Source: Deltaproteobacteria bacterium (GTDB lineage Bacteria; Desulfobacterota; Desulfobaccia; Desulfobaccales; 0-14-0-80-60-11). From it: a DNA stretch of 35,277 bases. The stretch lies in assembly GCA_023381945.1 (NCBI GenBank), contig JAMCQY010000084.1, positions 1 to 35,277 on the forward strand, in the 5' to 3' direction. Below, piece after piece: positions 1 through 7,492 of this stretch; within the stretch, counting starts at the first letter, position 1; each line of letters begins with the position of its first letter. Under the pieces are notes generated by a model. That model searched no databases, was not told where the DNA came from, and saw only the letters and a program-made list of their open reading frames with translations. Made by a program: the position numbers and the translations under genes.

Positions 1-494
1 TGGCGTAACCTCCTAAAAATTATAGTTTTTTAGGTGGTTACCATAAAATCTAGTAAAAGTCTAGAATTATTTAACTATTCCAGACAGTTACTTTTATCAA
101 GTCAATTCGTTATAATCCCGGCAATTCCGATCGGATCATATTCCATGCCAAATATACATGCGATTGCCCTGCCCTCAGTGCCCATTATGTTGTCATCGCA
201 AGCACTTTTGGTTATAATAAATAACACTGCTTCAAAAATTTGGGGATCTATCCGAATCCCGACCCAGCAGACCCAGAAACCTTCCTGACCCCCGGCAAAA
301 AAATTGTCTCCCAGTAGAACGGCGTCTGGAATATCGATCTGGGGGCTGTCCCGAATTCCGCTCCGGCCTTATTGAGACCTGTCAAGAATATCCTCCGGCC
401 TGCGTCAACTGCGGAACCCCCCGGACAGTTACAGATTCTGGATCCCCAAGTTATAGAAACTAATAAAACTAACAGAAAGGAGAGAAGTATCTCC
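1..494. other. Gene-poor left edge with a possible decayed reading frame
   Basis: No gene can be supported here. The first 220 bases are AT-rich and carry nothing I recognise. From about 225 to 533 one plus-strand frame is open except for a single TAG at 315-317, and its translation has a protein-like composition (Pro/Asn-rich, then a hydrophilic stretch). It runs into the ATG at 495. This could be a gene remnant interrupted by an amber codon, or chance. A Shine-Dalgarno-like AAAGGAG lies at 476-482, twelve bases before that ATG. Confidence 0.3.
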
Positions 495-628
495 ATGGCC
501 ACCATCACAACTTTAACGGAGAAAATTTTGGGATAATCCGGGCCTCCCTGGCCCTAACGGTTTTCTTACTACTGCTGCCAGGCACTGCCAGAACTGACAC
601 TAACTGGTGGCAGAAGGCCTCACCCCCC

Positions 629-1042
629 GTGGTGCACGGCAAGGTCATGCCGTCCCACTGGTGGGAAGAGGTCAAGCGCTCCAGCGAGCGTTATCATGTC
701 AATCCCTTTCTGGCCGCCGCCGTGGCTTGGATCGAAGGCAACGGCTGGGAGGGCGACCGGATCGGGCACAGCCCCTACTGGGGCCCCATGGGCATAAATG
801 AGCAATGCCCGGTTCCTTATCAGGTGCTGAGTGACCCGCTTAGAAATATTCGAGTGGGCGTGGCGGCCCTGCGGGGCCCTTCCCCCAAAACTGTCTTAAA
901 GCGCTACAACGCCAAGTGGTTTAAAGACAACTACATCAGGGACGTTATGGCCCTAAAAAGGCAGTTGGAGCAAGAGGCGCGGCTGCAAGTCGGCCTCAAT
1001 GCCGCAGTCAAAGGCAGAGGGCGTTCTCAAAGCGATGGCTAA
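629..1042 (+). CDS. Secreted lysozyme-like (SLT-type) protein, start region disrupted
   Basis: The product resembles the lytic transglycosylase/lysozyme fold, which cleaves peptidoglycan in the periplasm. An Ala-Trp-Ile-Glu-Gly-Asn motif supplies the expected catalytic Glu, followed by a Tyr-Trp-Gly-Pro-Met-Gly-Ile segment like the family's GAMGLMQ motif. A DPLRNIRVGVAALRG stretch and a later KRYNAKW segment resemble the family's NI..G..YL and YN motifs. The start given is a GTG, but the same frame is open upstream and encodes a typical signal peptide from about 533 (Ile-Ile-Arg, then a Leu-rich core, then an Ala-rich cleavage region). That frame has no ATG/GTG/TTG before the hydrophobic core. 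The only ATG with a ribosome site, at 495, is one frame off and stops at 536. A one-base indel in the A/T/G runs at 522-532 would join them. The family call is moderate, because the domain is short. Confidence 0.6.
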   Translation: MVHGKVMPSHWWEEVKRSSERYHVNPFLAAAVAWIEGNGWEGDRIGHSPYWGPMGINEQCPVPYQVLSDPLRNIRVGVAALRGPSPKTVLKRYNAKWFKDNYIRDVMALKRQLEQEARLQVGLNAAVKGRGRSQSDG

Positions 1043-1050
1043 GACTATCA

Positions 1051-2250
1051 TTAGGTGAGGCGGAGCAGCGTCACTTCCGGCCGGGCGTTCAAACGTATCG
1101 GGGTGAAGGTGGTCCCGATGCCGCGGCTGACGTAGAGATGGGAGTCCTTAACCCGGTATAGCCCCTCAGGATAAGGGCTCACCAGGTGGGCTACGCTGAT
1201 GCTCAGACCCGGCAGGCCGAGCTTGATTTGGCCTCCATGATAATGGCCTGACAGGGTGAGCGGGATTTTATGTGAAACTGCCAGGGGAAAAATCTCCGGC
1301 CGATGCGAGAGCAGAATGGTCGGCACCGTGGAATCAAGCCCGTGCAAGGCGCCGGCTAAATCCGGATACCCGGCCCGCAGGTCATCGATGCCGGCCACCG
1401 CCAAGGAACCCTGTTCGGTGTGAATCACCCGGTGTGCATTGAGCAGAAAGGTGATGCGGTGCTGCCGGAACATTGCCAGGATATCATGCTGCTTCCCAAA
1501 CCAGCGGTCGTGATTGCCCATGATGGCAAAGGTACCGTACCTGGCGCGGACCTTGGCCATCTCCTCCACGCAGTCGGGTAGGAATTCTATCGAGTTCGAG
1601 ATGTAATCTCCGGTGAGGACAAACAAATCAGGCTCGAGGGCCGCGACTTGCGCTGCATAGCGCCGGATCTCCGCCCGGGTCATGTAAAGCCCGGCATGGA
1701 TATCGGTGAGTTGGACCACCCGCAAATCACGGCCGAAAGGCAGTACGATCTCCTCGATCTCATAAGCCTTGCCGGCATAGGCAGCCCCGTATCCCGAGAG
1801 AAACAAAGGGGCCGCGGCCAGGCCGCCCACTCCGGCTTGCAGAAAATAGCGGCGCTGCAGGTTTACCGGCAGGGCGGCTTGTTCATGGTCCGGGCCGCGG
1901 CCGCATCGAGCCAGGACTCTTCCCAACCTCCCCAGGAGCCGTATCAGGGCAAGGACCAGGGCCGAGAAAATCGACCCGAAGGTCCAGACCGCCGGGGCAT
2001 AAAAGAGGAGGATATCTTCCACCTCAGGCGGGTCCACCCAGGAGATCGGCCTGGATAAGATGAAGGCGTTCATGACAAAGAGTGAGGCAATCGTTAGTCC
2101 CACCGTGCCGACCAGGAAGAATTGGCACCGGTTGGAGCGTTGCGTGGCCTTGATGGCCTGCCTGATGCGGAGGAAGAGGTAAACTTGGGCAAAGACCGCA
2201 ACGAAGGAGATAAGCAGACTCAACTGACCAAAATGTATTCCAGATTTCAT
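1051..2250 (-). CDS. Membrane-anchored calcineurin-like metallophosphoesterase (YaeI-like)
   Basis: This 399-residue protein carries a full calcineurin-type dinuclear metal site: D183-x-H185, G214-D215, G245-N-H-D248, H316 and G335-H-Y-H338. The layout matches the YaeI/YkuE-type phosphodiesterases of the membrane surface. The N-terminal 110 residues hold three hydrophobic segments (about 10-28, 47-68, 87-108). A second stretch begins with Arg-Arg-Tyr-Phe-Leu-Gln at 133-138 and is followed by an Ala/Gly-rich hydrophobic run. It looks like a Tat-type signal now buried inside a longer protein, as if a membrane module had been fused in front of an exported enzyme. The catalytic domain would then lie outside the cytoplasm. 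The substrate is not visible from sequence. The gene converges on the lysozyme-like gene with an 8-base gap. Confidence 0.88.
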   Translation of the reverse strand: MKSGIHFGQLSLLISFVAVFAQVYLFLRIRQAIKATQRSNRCQFFLVGTVGLTIASLFVMNAFILSRPISWVDPPEVEDILLFYAPAVWTFGSIFSALVLALIRLLGRLGRVLARCGRGPDHEQAALPVNLQRRYFLQAGVGGLAAAPLFLSGYGAAYAGKAYEIEEIVLPFGRDLRVVQLTDIHAGLYMTRAEIRRYAAQVAALEPDLFVLTGDYISNSIEFLPDCVEEMAKVRARYGTFAIMGNHDRWFGKQHDILAMFRQHRITFLLNAHRVIHTEQGSLAVAGIDDLRAGYPDLAGALHGLDSTVPTILLSHRPEIFPLAVSHKIPLTLSGHYHGGQIKLGLPGLSISVAHLVSPYPEGLYRVKDSHLYVSRGIGTTFTPIRLNARPEVTLLRLT

Positions 2251-2394
2251 AGGGTTTATTATATCAGGGTAATGGCTTTTTCAAGACAAATTTCCTGGCA
2301 GTAAACAGTACCCATTTCGGGAACTGATTATAACATGATTCAACCTGGCCAGCCATGCCTTCCTCTCATGGCTGAGCAAAGGAGAAACCAAAAG

Positions 2395-2793
2395 ATGAAC
2401 TGGAAAAACCCCGCCCTGCCTAGATATCTTAAGCTCATCAGCGCCATTATCCTGGTAGCCGGGTTGGGTAGCGCCGCCTTGATCTATCTGCAAGCCAAGA
2501 ATGAATCGTACGGCGCTTTGGGTTACGTGGAAGAGGGTGGGGTTCTATACACGGTTAATCCTGAAGATTCCAAATCGTATTTGCGGGGTTTGGAACTCTA
2601 TGGCGGTACGGCAAACGTCTTGGTAGATGAATTCAGGCGATGGTTTACGGGGTTATGGCACGGCAAATCACTGGCATTCATCGTAGGCGGCATTGCCATT
2701 CTGCTATCTTTCGGACTTTTCTATACGGCCAACTACTTGATCCCCCGCTTAACATCCGAGGTCCAAGAGGGAAATAACCAGGAAAAAATTTGA
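2395..2793 (+). CDS. Small two-helix membrane protein, unknown function
   Basis: The protein has 132 residues with hydrophobic helices at about 13-32 and 95-117 and a soluble loop of about 60 residues between them. The start at 2395 is chosen over an in-frame upstream ATG at 2335 because AAAGGAG lies ten bases before it. The loop (GALGYVEEGG... LRGLELYGGTANVLVDEFRRW) would be periplasmic if the N-terminus is inside. I do not recognise the family. The gene is divergent from the metallophosphoesterase, with about 145 bases between them. The next gene, the autotransporter, is 500 bases away and probably separate. Confidence 0.7.
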   Translation: MNWKNPALPRYLKLISAIILVAGLGSAALIYLQAKNESYGALGYVEEGGVLYTVNPEDSKSYLRGLELYGGTANVLVDEFRRWFTGLWHGKSLAFIVGGIAILLSFGLFYTANYLIPRLTSEVQEGNNQEKI

Positions 2794-3293
2794 CATTCTT
2801 GAGCCGTTGTGGAAGGGTTGAAATAATGATGCTCTGGCAAAATGGGGGGAGGTATGCGGCCGGGGTGTTCTTTGCAAGGCAACTGTTGGGTCTGCGCTCA
2901 GCTGCTGCTTCTACTGCTCTCGGCTCTCATCTCAAATCCCCACCGATTAACGAGTATTCCCGGATAACAGCCGGATCCTTTGCCGGATCGAGGTTTTCCT
3001 GATACTCCGGGAAGTTTATATTTCTCTCCTGATTGGCCGACAAGGAAGAGGCCGACTCTCTGCTGCAAGGAAGCAATAACTAACTGGGGCCGGATCCGAG
3101 GCGGATCGACGCCCAAGGGTGGTGGTCAGTTGCACCAACGGCTTGGGGTTCCCGGATTTCTCGGCTTTTCCGGGAGGGCGGGCTCATTCTGTTGACGGCT
3201 AGTGCCGCGCCTGGGGGTGGCGGCAGCGAAGCGGGAAGAAGGCTCAGGGCGGCAATTGACCGGTTAAGCAGGACCTGAAGGGGGAGAAGCAAT
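2794..3293. other. 500-base leader upstream of the autotransporter gene
   Basis: No credible gene: the short open frames on both strands have no family resemblance. The stretch contains several short GGATC/CCGGATC repeats at 2968-2992 and 3090-3110 and small palindromes. A GGGGGAG ribosome site lies at 3280-3286 in front of the autotransporter start. I looked for c-di-GMP, cobalamin, SAM and fluoride aptamer cores and saw none. The length suggests a long 5' untranslated region or a promoter far upstream. Confidence 0.4.
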
Positions 3294-5744
3294 ATGAAAA
3301 GGATCAGATTTTGGCTAAGAGTTCTAGGGGTAGCGCTATTGCTTGCGGTGGTCATGACGCCGTCTTCTGCTCAGGCGCAACTTGTTATAGATGGCGGGGC
3401 TACGTTGACGGTCCCTCCCGATGTCACTAATGCCAATGAAACGATCGGCAATCTCAGCGCTGGCACCTTGAACCAAACGGGCGGCACTAATACGGTGACC
3501 AACGTCCTGATTCTGGGTAACACCGGTACGGGCAGCGGCTTCTACAACCTGAGCGGCGGCACCCTCTCGGTGAACTCGCCGACCGGTTCCGATATAATCG
3601 GCCTCGGCGGCCGCGGCGTCTTCACCCAGACGGGCGGGGCTCATTTGGTGACCAATTCTCTCATACTGGGCGGCACAGATGGAGTCACTAACGGCGTGGG
3701 CAGCTATTCGCTGAGTGGCGGCACCCTCTCGGTGGGCGTTTTCGAGGAACTCGGCAACGTCGGCAGCGGTATCTTTACCCAGACGGGCGGCAGCCATACG
3801 GTGGCCGGGGACCTCGATCTGGGGGTCGCCGGCGGCAGCGGCGCCTATACCTTGAGCGGCGGCAGCCTGACAGCCAATTACGAGGTTATCGGCCACTCCG
3901 GCAGCGGCGCCTTCACCCAGACGGGGGGCACCAATACGGTGACCGGCACCCTTTATGTGGGCTATAACCTTGGCAGCAACGGCATTTACACTTTAAGCGG
4001 CGGCAGCCTCTCGGCCGCCGCTGAGAACATCGGCAGCAACGGCACAGGGGCCTTCATCCAAACCGGCGGCACCAATTCGGCGGATACTATAATTGTAGGC
4101 AGCAACGGCACTTATTCCCTAAGCGGCGCCGGCGTGCTGATGGCCAACAATTTTACGGGCAACCTCACCAACGGCGGCACCGTCAACCCGGGCCGTTCCG
4201 TGGGCACCTTGACCGTGACCGGCAGCTACGCGCAAACCGCCAACGGGACTTTGGCGGTGGAAATCGCCTCGCCCACCAGCTACGATAAACTCAATGTCAC
4301 CGGCGCTCCCGGCACCGCCACCCTGAATGGCACGCTGAGACCGGAGCTGCAGGCGGGCTACTTCCCCTCGATAAACCAAGTCTTCCCTGGCGTAATCACC
4401 GCCACCGGCGGGGTGACGGGCGCCTTCGCCCAGATTGCCAACTCGCAAATCAGTCCAACCCTGTTCTGGCAGGCGTTATACCGCCCCAATTCCGTTGACC
4501 TGCAAACCGTAGCCAACTTTACCGGGCCCAATCTCAACCTGTCCCCTAGTCAGGCAACCGTGGGGAATGTGCTCAATAGTTTAGCCGGCGCGACTTCGGG
4601 CGATATATTTACGGTTCTCAATGCGATCACCGCCTTGTCCACCACCCAACAGGTACAGTCGGCCTTTAATGAGATTCTGCCTTTGAAATACGCCTTCCTG
4701 CCTTCCCTGAATTTTCCCGTGACCCGCATGCAGTTTCAGTACCTGAGAAACAGAATGGCCAGACTACGCGGAGAAGCCGAATTCGGCAGCAGCGCCTTCA
4801 GCTTTGGCGGCGGCGGGTTCATGAAAGGATACGACACCAAAATGGTGTTAGCCGCGGGTAACTTCGCCTCCGACGCCGGTAATCCCTTAATTCGGCGGGG
4901 AAGGGAAAAGCCCTGGGGAGTCTATTTGGACCCCTTGGTTAACTGGGGCAACGTGGACAGTACCAGCGGCCAGGCAGGCTATCAATACACCAATGCGGGA
5001 TTTACGCTGGGAGCGGATTACTGGCTCCTGGAGAACCTCTTGGTAGGCCTGAATACCGGATACAATAATACCGGCGCCGGTATAAAAGAAACAGGGGGCA
5101 GCATCAATGTGAACAGCATCCCTGTCAACGCCTATGCCAGCTTTTTCAACCGCGGCTACTACGTGAACGGCATCATAGGCTATACCTATGAAGACTTCTA
5201 CAACATGGAGAGAAACGTCGTTTTTGGCACGCTCAACCGCACCGCCAGGGCCAGCACCACCGGCAACCAGTTCCAATTGGCGGCGGAGACCGGCTACGAT
5301 CTAAAAGTGGGAAAGGCGATCATCAACCCTTTGGTGTCGCTGTATTATACCACCCTTTCCACCGGGGCCTTTACCGAGACTAACGCCGGGGCTTTGAATC
5401 TCCGCGTGCCCGGCCAGTCGGCGACCTCCGTGCAGACCGGGCTCGGGGCGCGGGCAGGCACCAGAGCCAAGAAAGGCGGCGTCACCTTCATTCCCCAAGT
5501 TTCAGCCGTTTGGCAGCACGAATATTCCGATAGGACTCGCGGCCTCGACGCCCGCTTAGCCCAGGGCAGCGGCACCATTGCCTTTCAGACCCGGGAACGC
5601 GGCCGGGATTTCGCGGTGTTGAGTGCTGATTTCTCCGCGGAATTCTCCAAAACCGTCACGGCCAACCTCGGCTACACCGCTGAAGTCGGACGCAGCCACA
5701 GCTACAATATGGGGGTAAACGCCGGCTTGCGCATTGCATTCTAA
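3294..5744 (+). CDS. Autotransporter (type V secretion) with repetitive passenger and C-terminal beta-barrel
   Basis: The protein has 816 residues. Residues 1-29 are a signal peptide (Lys-Arg start, Leu/Val core, Ala-Gln-Ala end). Residues 50-290 are five to six imperfect repeats of roughly 45 residues, each pairing a GSGxY-LSGGTLSV half with a GSGxFTQTGGTNTV half, as expected for a right-handed beta-helix passenger. At about 295-330 a GGTVNPGRSVGTLTVTG segment and a Thr/Ala-rich strand match the usual end of a pertactin-like stalk. From about 545 to the end are amphipathic strands of an autotransporter barrel, ending in Ile-Ala-Phe, the terminal aromatic that BAM recognises. A GGGGGAG ribosome site precedes the ATG. 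The passenger is small and low in complexity, so adhesion or surface display is inference. No protease motif was seen. Confidence 0.93.
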   Translation: MKRIRFWLRVLGVALLLAVVMTPSSAQAQLVIDGGATLTVPPDVTNANETIGNLSAGTLNQTGGTNTVTNVLILGNTGTGSGFYNLSGGTLSVNSPTGSDIIGLGGRGVFTQTGGAHLVTNSLILGGTDGVTNGVGSYSLSGGTLSVGVFEELGNVGSGIFTQTGGSHTVAGDLDLGVAGGSGAYTLSGGSLTANYEVIGHSGSGAFTQTGGTNTVTGTLYVGYNLGSNGIYTLSGGSLSAAAENIGSNGTGAFIQTGGTNSADTIIVGSNGTYSLSGAGVLMANNFTGNLTNGGTVNPGRSVGTLTVTGSYAQTANGTLAVEIASPTSYDKLNVTGAPGTATLNGTLRPELQAGYFPSINQVFPGVITATGGVTGAFAQIANSQISPTLFWQALYRPNSVDLQTVANFTGPNLNLSPSQATVGNVLNSLAGATSGDIFTVLNAITALSTTQQVQSAFNEILPLKYAFLPSLNFPVTRMQFQYLRNRMARLRGEAEFGSSAFSFGGGGFMKGYDTKMVLAAGNFASDAGNPLIRRGREKPWGVYLDPLVNWGNVDSTSGQAGYQYTNAGFTLGADYWLLENLLVGLNTGYNNTGAGIKETGGSINVNSIPVNAYASFFNRGYYVNGIIGYTYEDFYNMERNVVFGTLNRTARASTTGNQFQLAAETGYDLKVGKAIINPLVSLYYTTLSTGAFTETNAGALNLRVPGQSATSVQTGLGARAGTRAKKGGVTFIPQVSAVWQHEYSDRTRGLDARLAQGSGTIAFQTRERGRDFAVLSADFSAEFSKTVTANLGYTAEVGRSHSYNMGVNAGLRIAF

Positions 5745-5810
5745 GCAATTGAAAATCAACCTTTGCCGCATTGCCCTGGTTCTAAGGTTAATGTAGAAGC
5801 CAGGGCAATT

Positions 5811-6002
5811 TATAGCGATTGCCAAAAATATAGCGTTTGCCAAAAGTTTTTTCCTATAGGGTATATCCTAAATCCCCCCTATCCCCCCTTTTTCAAAGGG
5901 GGGAACTTGGCAAAATTGCTTTGAAAGTCCCCCTTTGAAAAAGGGGGATTTAGGGGGATTTAAAAATCAACCAATCGGAAAGAATTTTTGGCAATCGCTA
6001 TA
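5811..6002. repeat. MITE-like inverted-repeat element, copy 1 (core 5829-6002)
   Basis: The 18-base left end TATAGCGATTGCCAAAAA at 5811-5828 is the exact reverse complement of the right end at 5985-6002. A second, slightly different left end begins at 5829, and from there the element is 174 bases, the same length as the copy at 26480-26653. The interior is a long hairpin of C-rich and G-rich arms around 5871-5960. The ends begin and finish in TA, which fits the TA target duplication of IS630/Tc1-type elements. It contains no gene and sits between two convergent genes, where the hairpin may also act as a bidirectional terminator. Confidence 0.85.
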
Positions 6003-6033
6003 CGTTGGCGGTCAGGGCAAAGCCTACACTTCT

Positions 6034-6579
6034 TTAGAGAGAAGATTCCCGAATGGCTTGGCAGTCCCTCAGGCGTTTTTGACGAAGCTGGAAAAGCAAC
6101 GAGGCCGATTCGGGGGAGATTATGGTCAACCTGAGGAAGGGAGGACTACAAAATTCCGGGCTGCGGCAAAATAAGTCCATGATTGCCCGGGCCAGCCGCA
6201 ATCTGCCCGCCAAGTCGTCTTGACTGCGACAGATCTCTTCAATGTTGGCGACATGGAGCGACAATTCCGCGGCCAATATTGACGGCACCCGGCGGAAAAA
6301 ACCCTTGCCCCGTAAGGCAAACATCCTTGTCAGGCGGTTTCTACCCTTAAGGATTAGGGGATCATGAGGCTGGTCCAGCCGGCCTCGAGCTGCGCGCAGG
6401 ACCCCTTGATCGGTTTCGATTTCGAGCTGCTCCGCCTGCCGGTACGCCGCCTGGTATTCCAGGGCCAGCTGCTGCCGCACTTTGGTCAGCCGGCTTTCCT
6501 GGGTTTGCCATTCCTGGTGGGCGGCTCCCAAGGTGTTCCACGGCCAAAAGTGCCCGGCCAATTTGCGATAGCTGCTCAT
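6034..6579 (-). CDS. Unrecognised 181-residue protein, third gene of the motor-like operon
   Basis: This soluble, mostly helical, Arg/Gln/Leu-rich protein has no signal peptide and no membrane helix. Residues 15-60 look like a continuous charged helix (HQEWQTQESRLTKV and onward) and the C-terminal third is again helical. Its ATG overlaps the stop codon of the MotB/OmpA-like gene by four bases (ATGA), so translation is coupled and the three products probably work together. I do not recognise the family. It lacks the size and motifs I would expect of ZorC or ZorD. Plausible but unproven roles are a cytoplasmic adaptor or effector for the membrane pair. The gene ends 31 bases from the inverted-repeat element. 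Confidence 0.75.
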   Translation of the reverse strand: MSSYRKLAGHFWPWNTLGAAHQEWQTQESRLTKVRQQLALEYQAAYRQAEQLEIETDQGVLRAARGRLDQPHDPLILKGRNRLTRMFALRGKGFFRRVPSILAAELSLHVANIEEICRSQDDLAGRLRLARAIMDLFCRSPEFCSPPFLRLTIISPESASLLFQLRQKRLRDCQAIRESSL

Positions 6580-7487
6580 GGTGCCGGGTTACCCGCTTCT
6601 TGCTGCATGATGGCAGCCACGTCAATTTTTAGGACCAGATTGACGGTGCGATACTGCCGATAAATCTTATCAGGATTTTCTCCGGGGTTCAGAGGGTGCT
6701 GCTTGCCTTTGACCCCCAGGCCTGTCACCCGCAGGAAATGACCCAGCCCGGGAGCAGCCTTCTCCAGGACCCCGGCCACCGCCGCAGCCCTCAAGGCGGA
6801 CAATTCGGTATTGTTTCTGGGAGGCGCGGCAGTGTTTAATTCCCGGGGGTCGGCAGTGCCATTGATCGTTATGAAGAATTTCTTTTTTTGCCGCAGTTCA
6901 TACAAGATCGGGGCCAAAAGCTGCAAGCGGTGTCTATCTTCCGGGGACAATTCATATCTGGTAGTTTGAAAGGTCACCTGGGGCTTTCCTTTCAGGGTAA
7001 TTTCTTTGTCATTGCGGTTGGGGATAATGGTCATGTGGGCTTTGCCAATCCTGGCCTGCAACAGCTTGAGGAGCTCCTCCCAATCCTTTAAACCAATTTC
7101 TCTGAGGGCGGCTTTTTCATCGGTCAATTGCTGAACCTTGCCACTGAGATTTAGGTTATCGGTTTGCAACAGGTTCAGTTGGGCGTCCAGATTTTTGTTA
7201 TTTTCCGTCAACTGCTGGAGCTGATTAGTGAGGCTCTGGTTGCTCTGACCCTGCAGAAGCAATTTTTCCTCCAGGCTCCGGTTCAGGCCCTGCAATTGCC
7301 TCTTTTCGGCATTTATGGAGGCCATTCGGGCATCCAGGTCCTGGTTTTTTTGTTCCAGGTTCTTCACCTTCTCCGGCCAATTGGCGGCAAACCAGAGGAG
7401 CAGCAAAAAGGCCAGGGTAAATCCAAAAACGTCCACCAACCCCGGCCAGGCCGGGTTTTCAGCATCTTCCCGACGACGCCAAGCCAT
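6576..7487 (-). CDS. MotB/ZorB-like protein: one membrane helix, coiled coil, OmpA-like peptidoglycan-binding domain
   Basis: The 303-residue protein has the MotB layout. A short N-tail is followed by Pro-Gly-Leu-Val-Asp-Val-Phe-Gly with Asp19 at the start of a single helix (19-37). That Asp is where MotB/ExbD/TolR/ZorB proteins carry the proton-binding acid. Residues 40-128 form a long heptad coiled coil rich in Gln, Asn and Leu. Residues 170-292 resemble an OmpA-like domain: ITINGTADP, then a NTELSALRAAAVAGVL helix, a VTGLGVKGKQ strand and a YRTVNLVLKID strand. The expected peptidoglycan-contacting Asp and Arg region is only partly conserved. It would form a stator with the channel gene just upstream (5-base gap, with the ribosome site inside the upstream gene's last codons). 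Confidence 0.85.
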   Translation of the reverse strand: MAWRRREDAENPAWPGLVDVFGFTLAFLLLLWFAANWPEKVKNLEQKNQDLDARMASINAEKRQLQGLNRSLEEKLLLQGQSNQSLTNQLQQLTENNKNLDAQLNLLQTDNLNLSGKVQQLTDEKAALREIGLKDWEELLKLLQARIGKAHMTIIPNRNDKEITLKGKPQVTFQTTRYELSPEDRHRLQLLAPILYELRQKKKFFITINGTADPRELNTAAPPRNNTELSALRAAAVAGVLEKAAPGLGHFLRVTGLGVKGKQHPLNPGENPDKIYRQYRTVNLVLKIDVAAIMQQEAGNPAP

Positions 7488-7492
7488 GGAAT

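Noticed and set aside
34..288. Open frame of 84 codons at the left edge
   Set aside because: No ribosome site, no family character, and composition follows the AT-rich background.
3336..3896. 186-codon minus-strand frame inside the autotransporter
   Set aside because: It is an antisense shadow of the repeat-coding region with Ala/Arg-rich composition.
3440..4180. CRISPR-like repetition
   Set aside because: The regular repeats are in frame, coding for beta-helix repeats of the autotransporter, with no conserved repeat-spacer structure and no cas genes.
6004..6080. c-di-GMP riboswitch core (GGTCAGGGCAAAGCC)
   Set aside because: Only one half-motif matches. The region is the 3' end of a minus-strand gene and the second aptamer half is absent.
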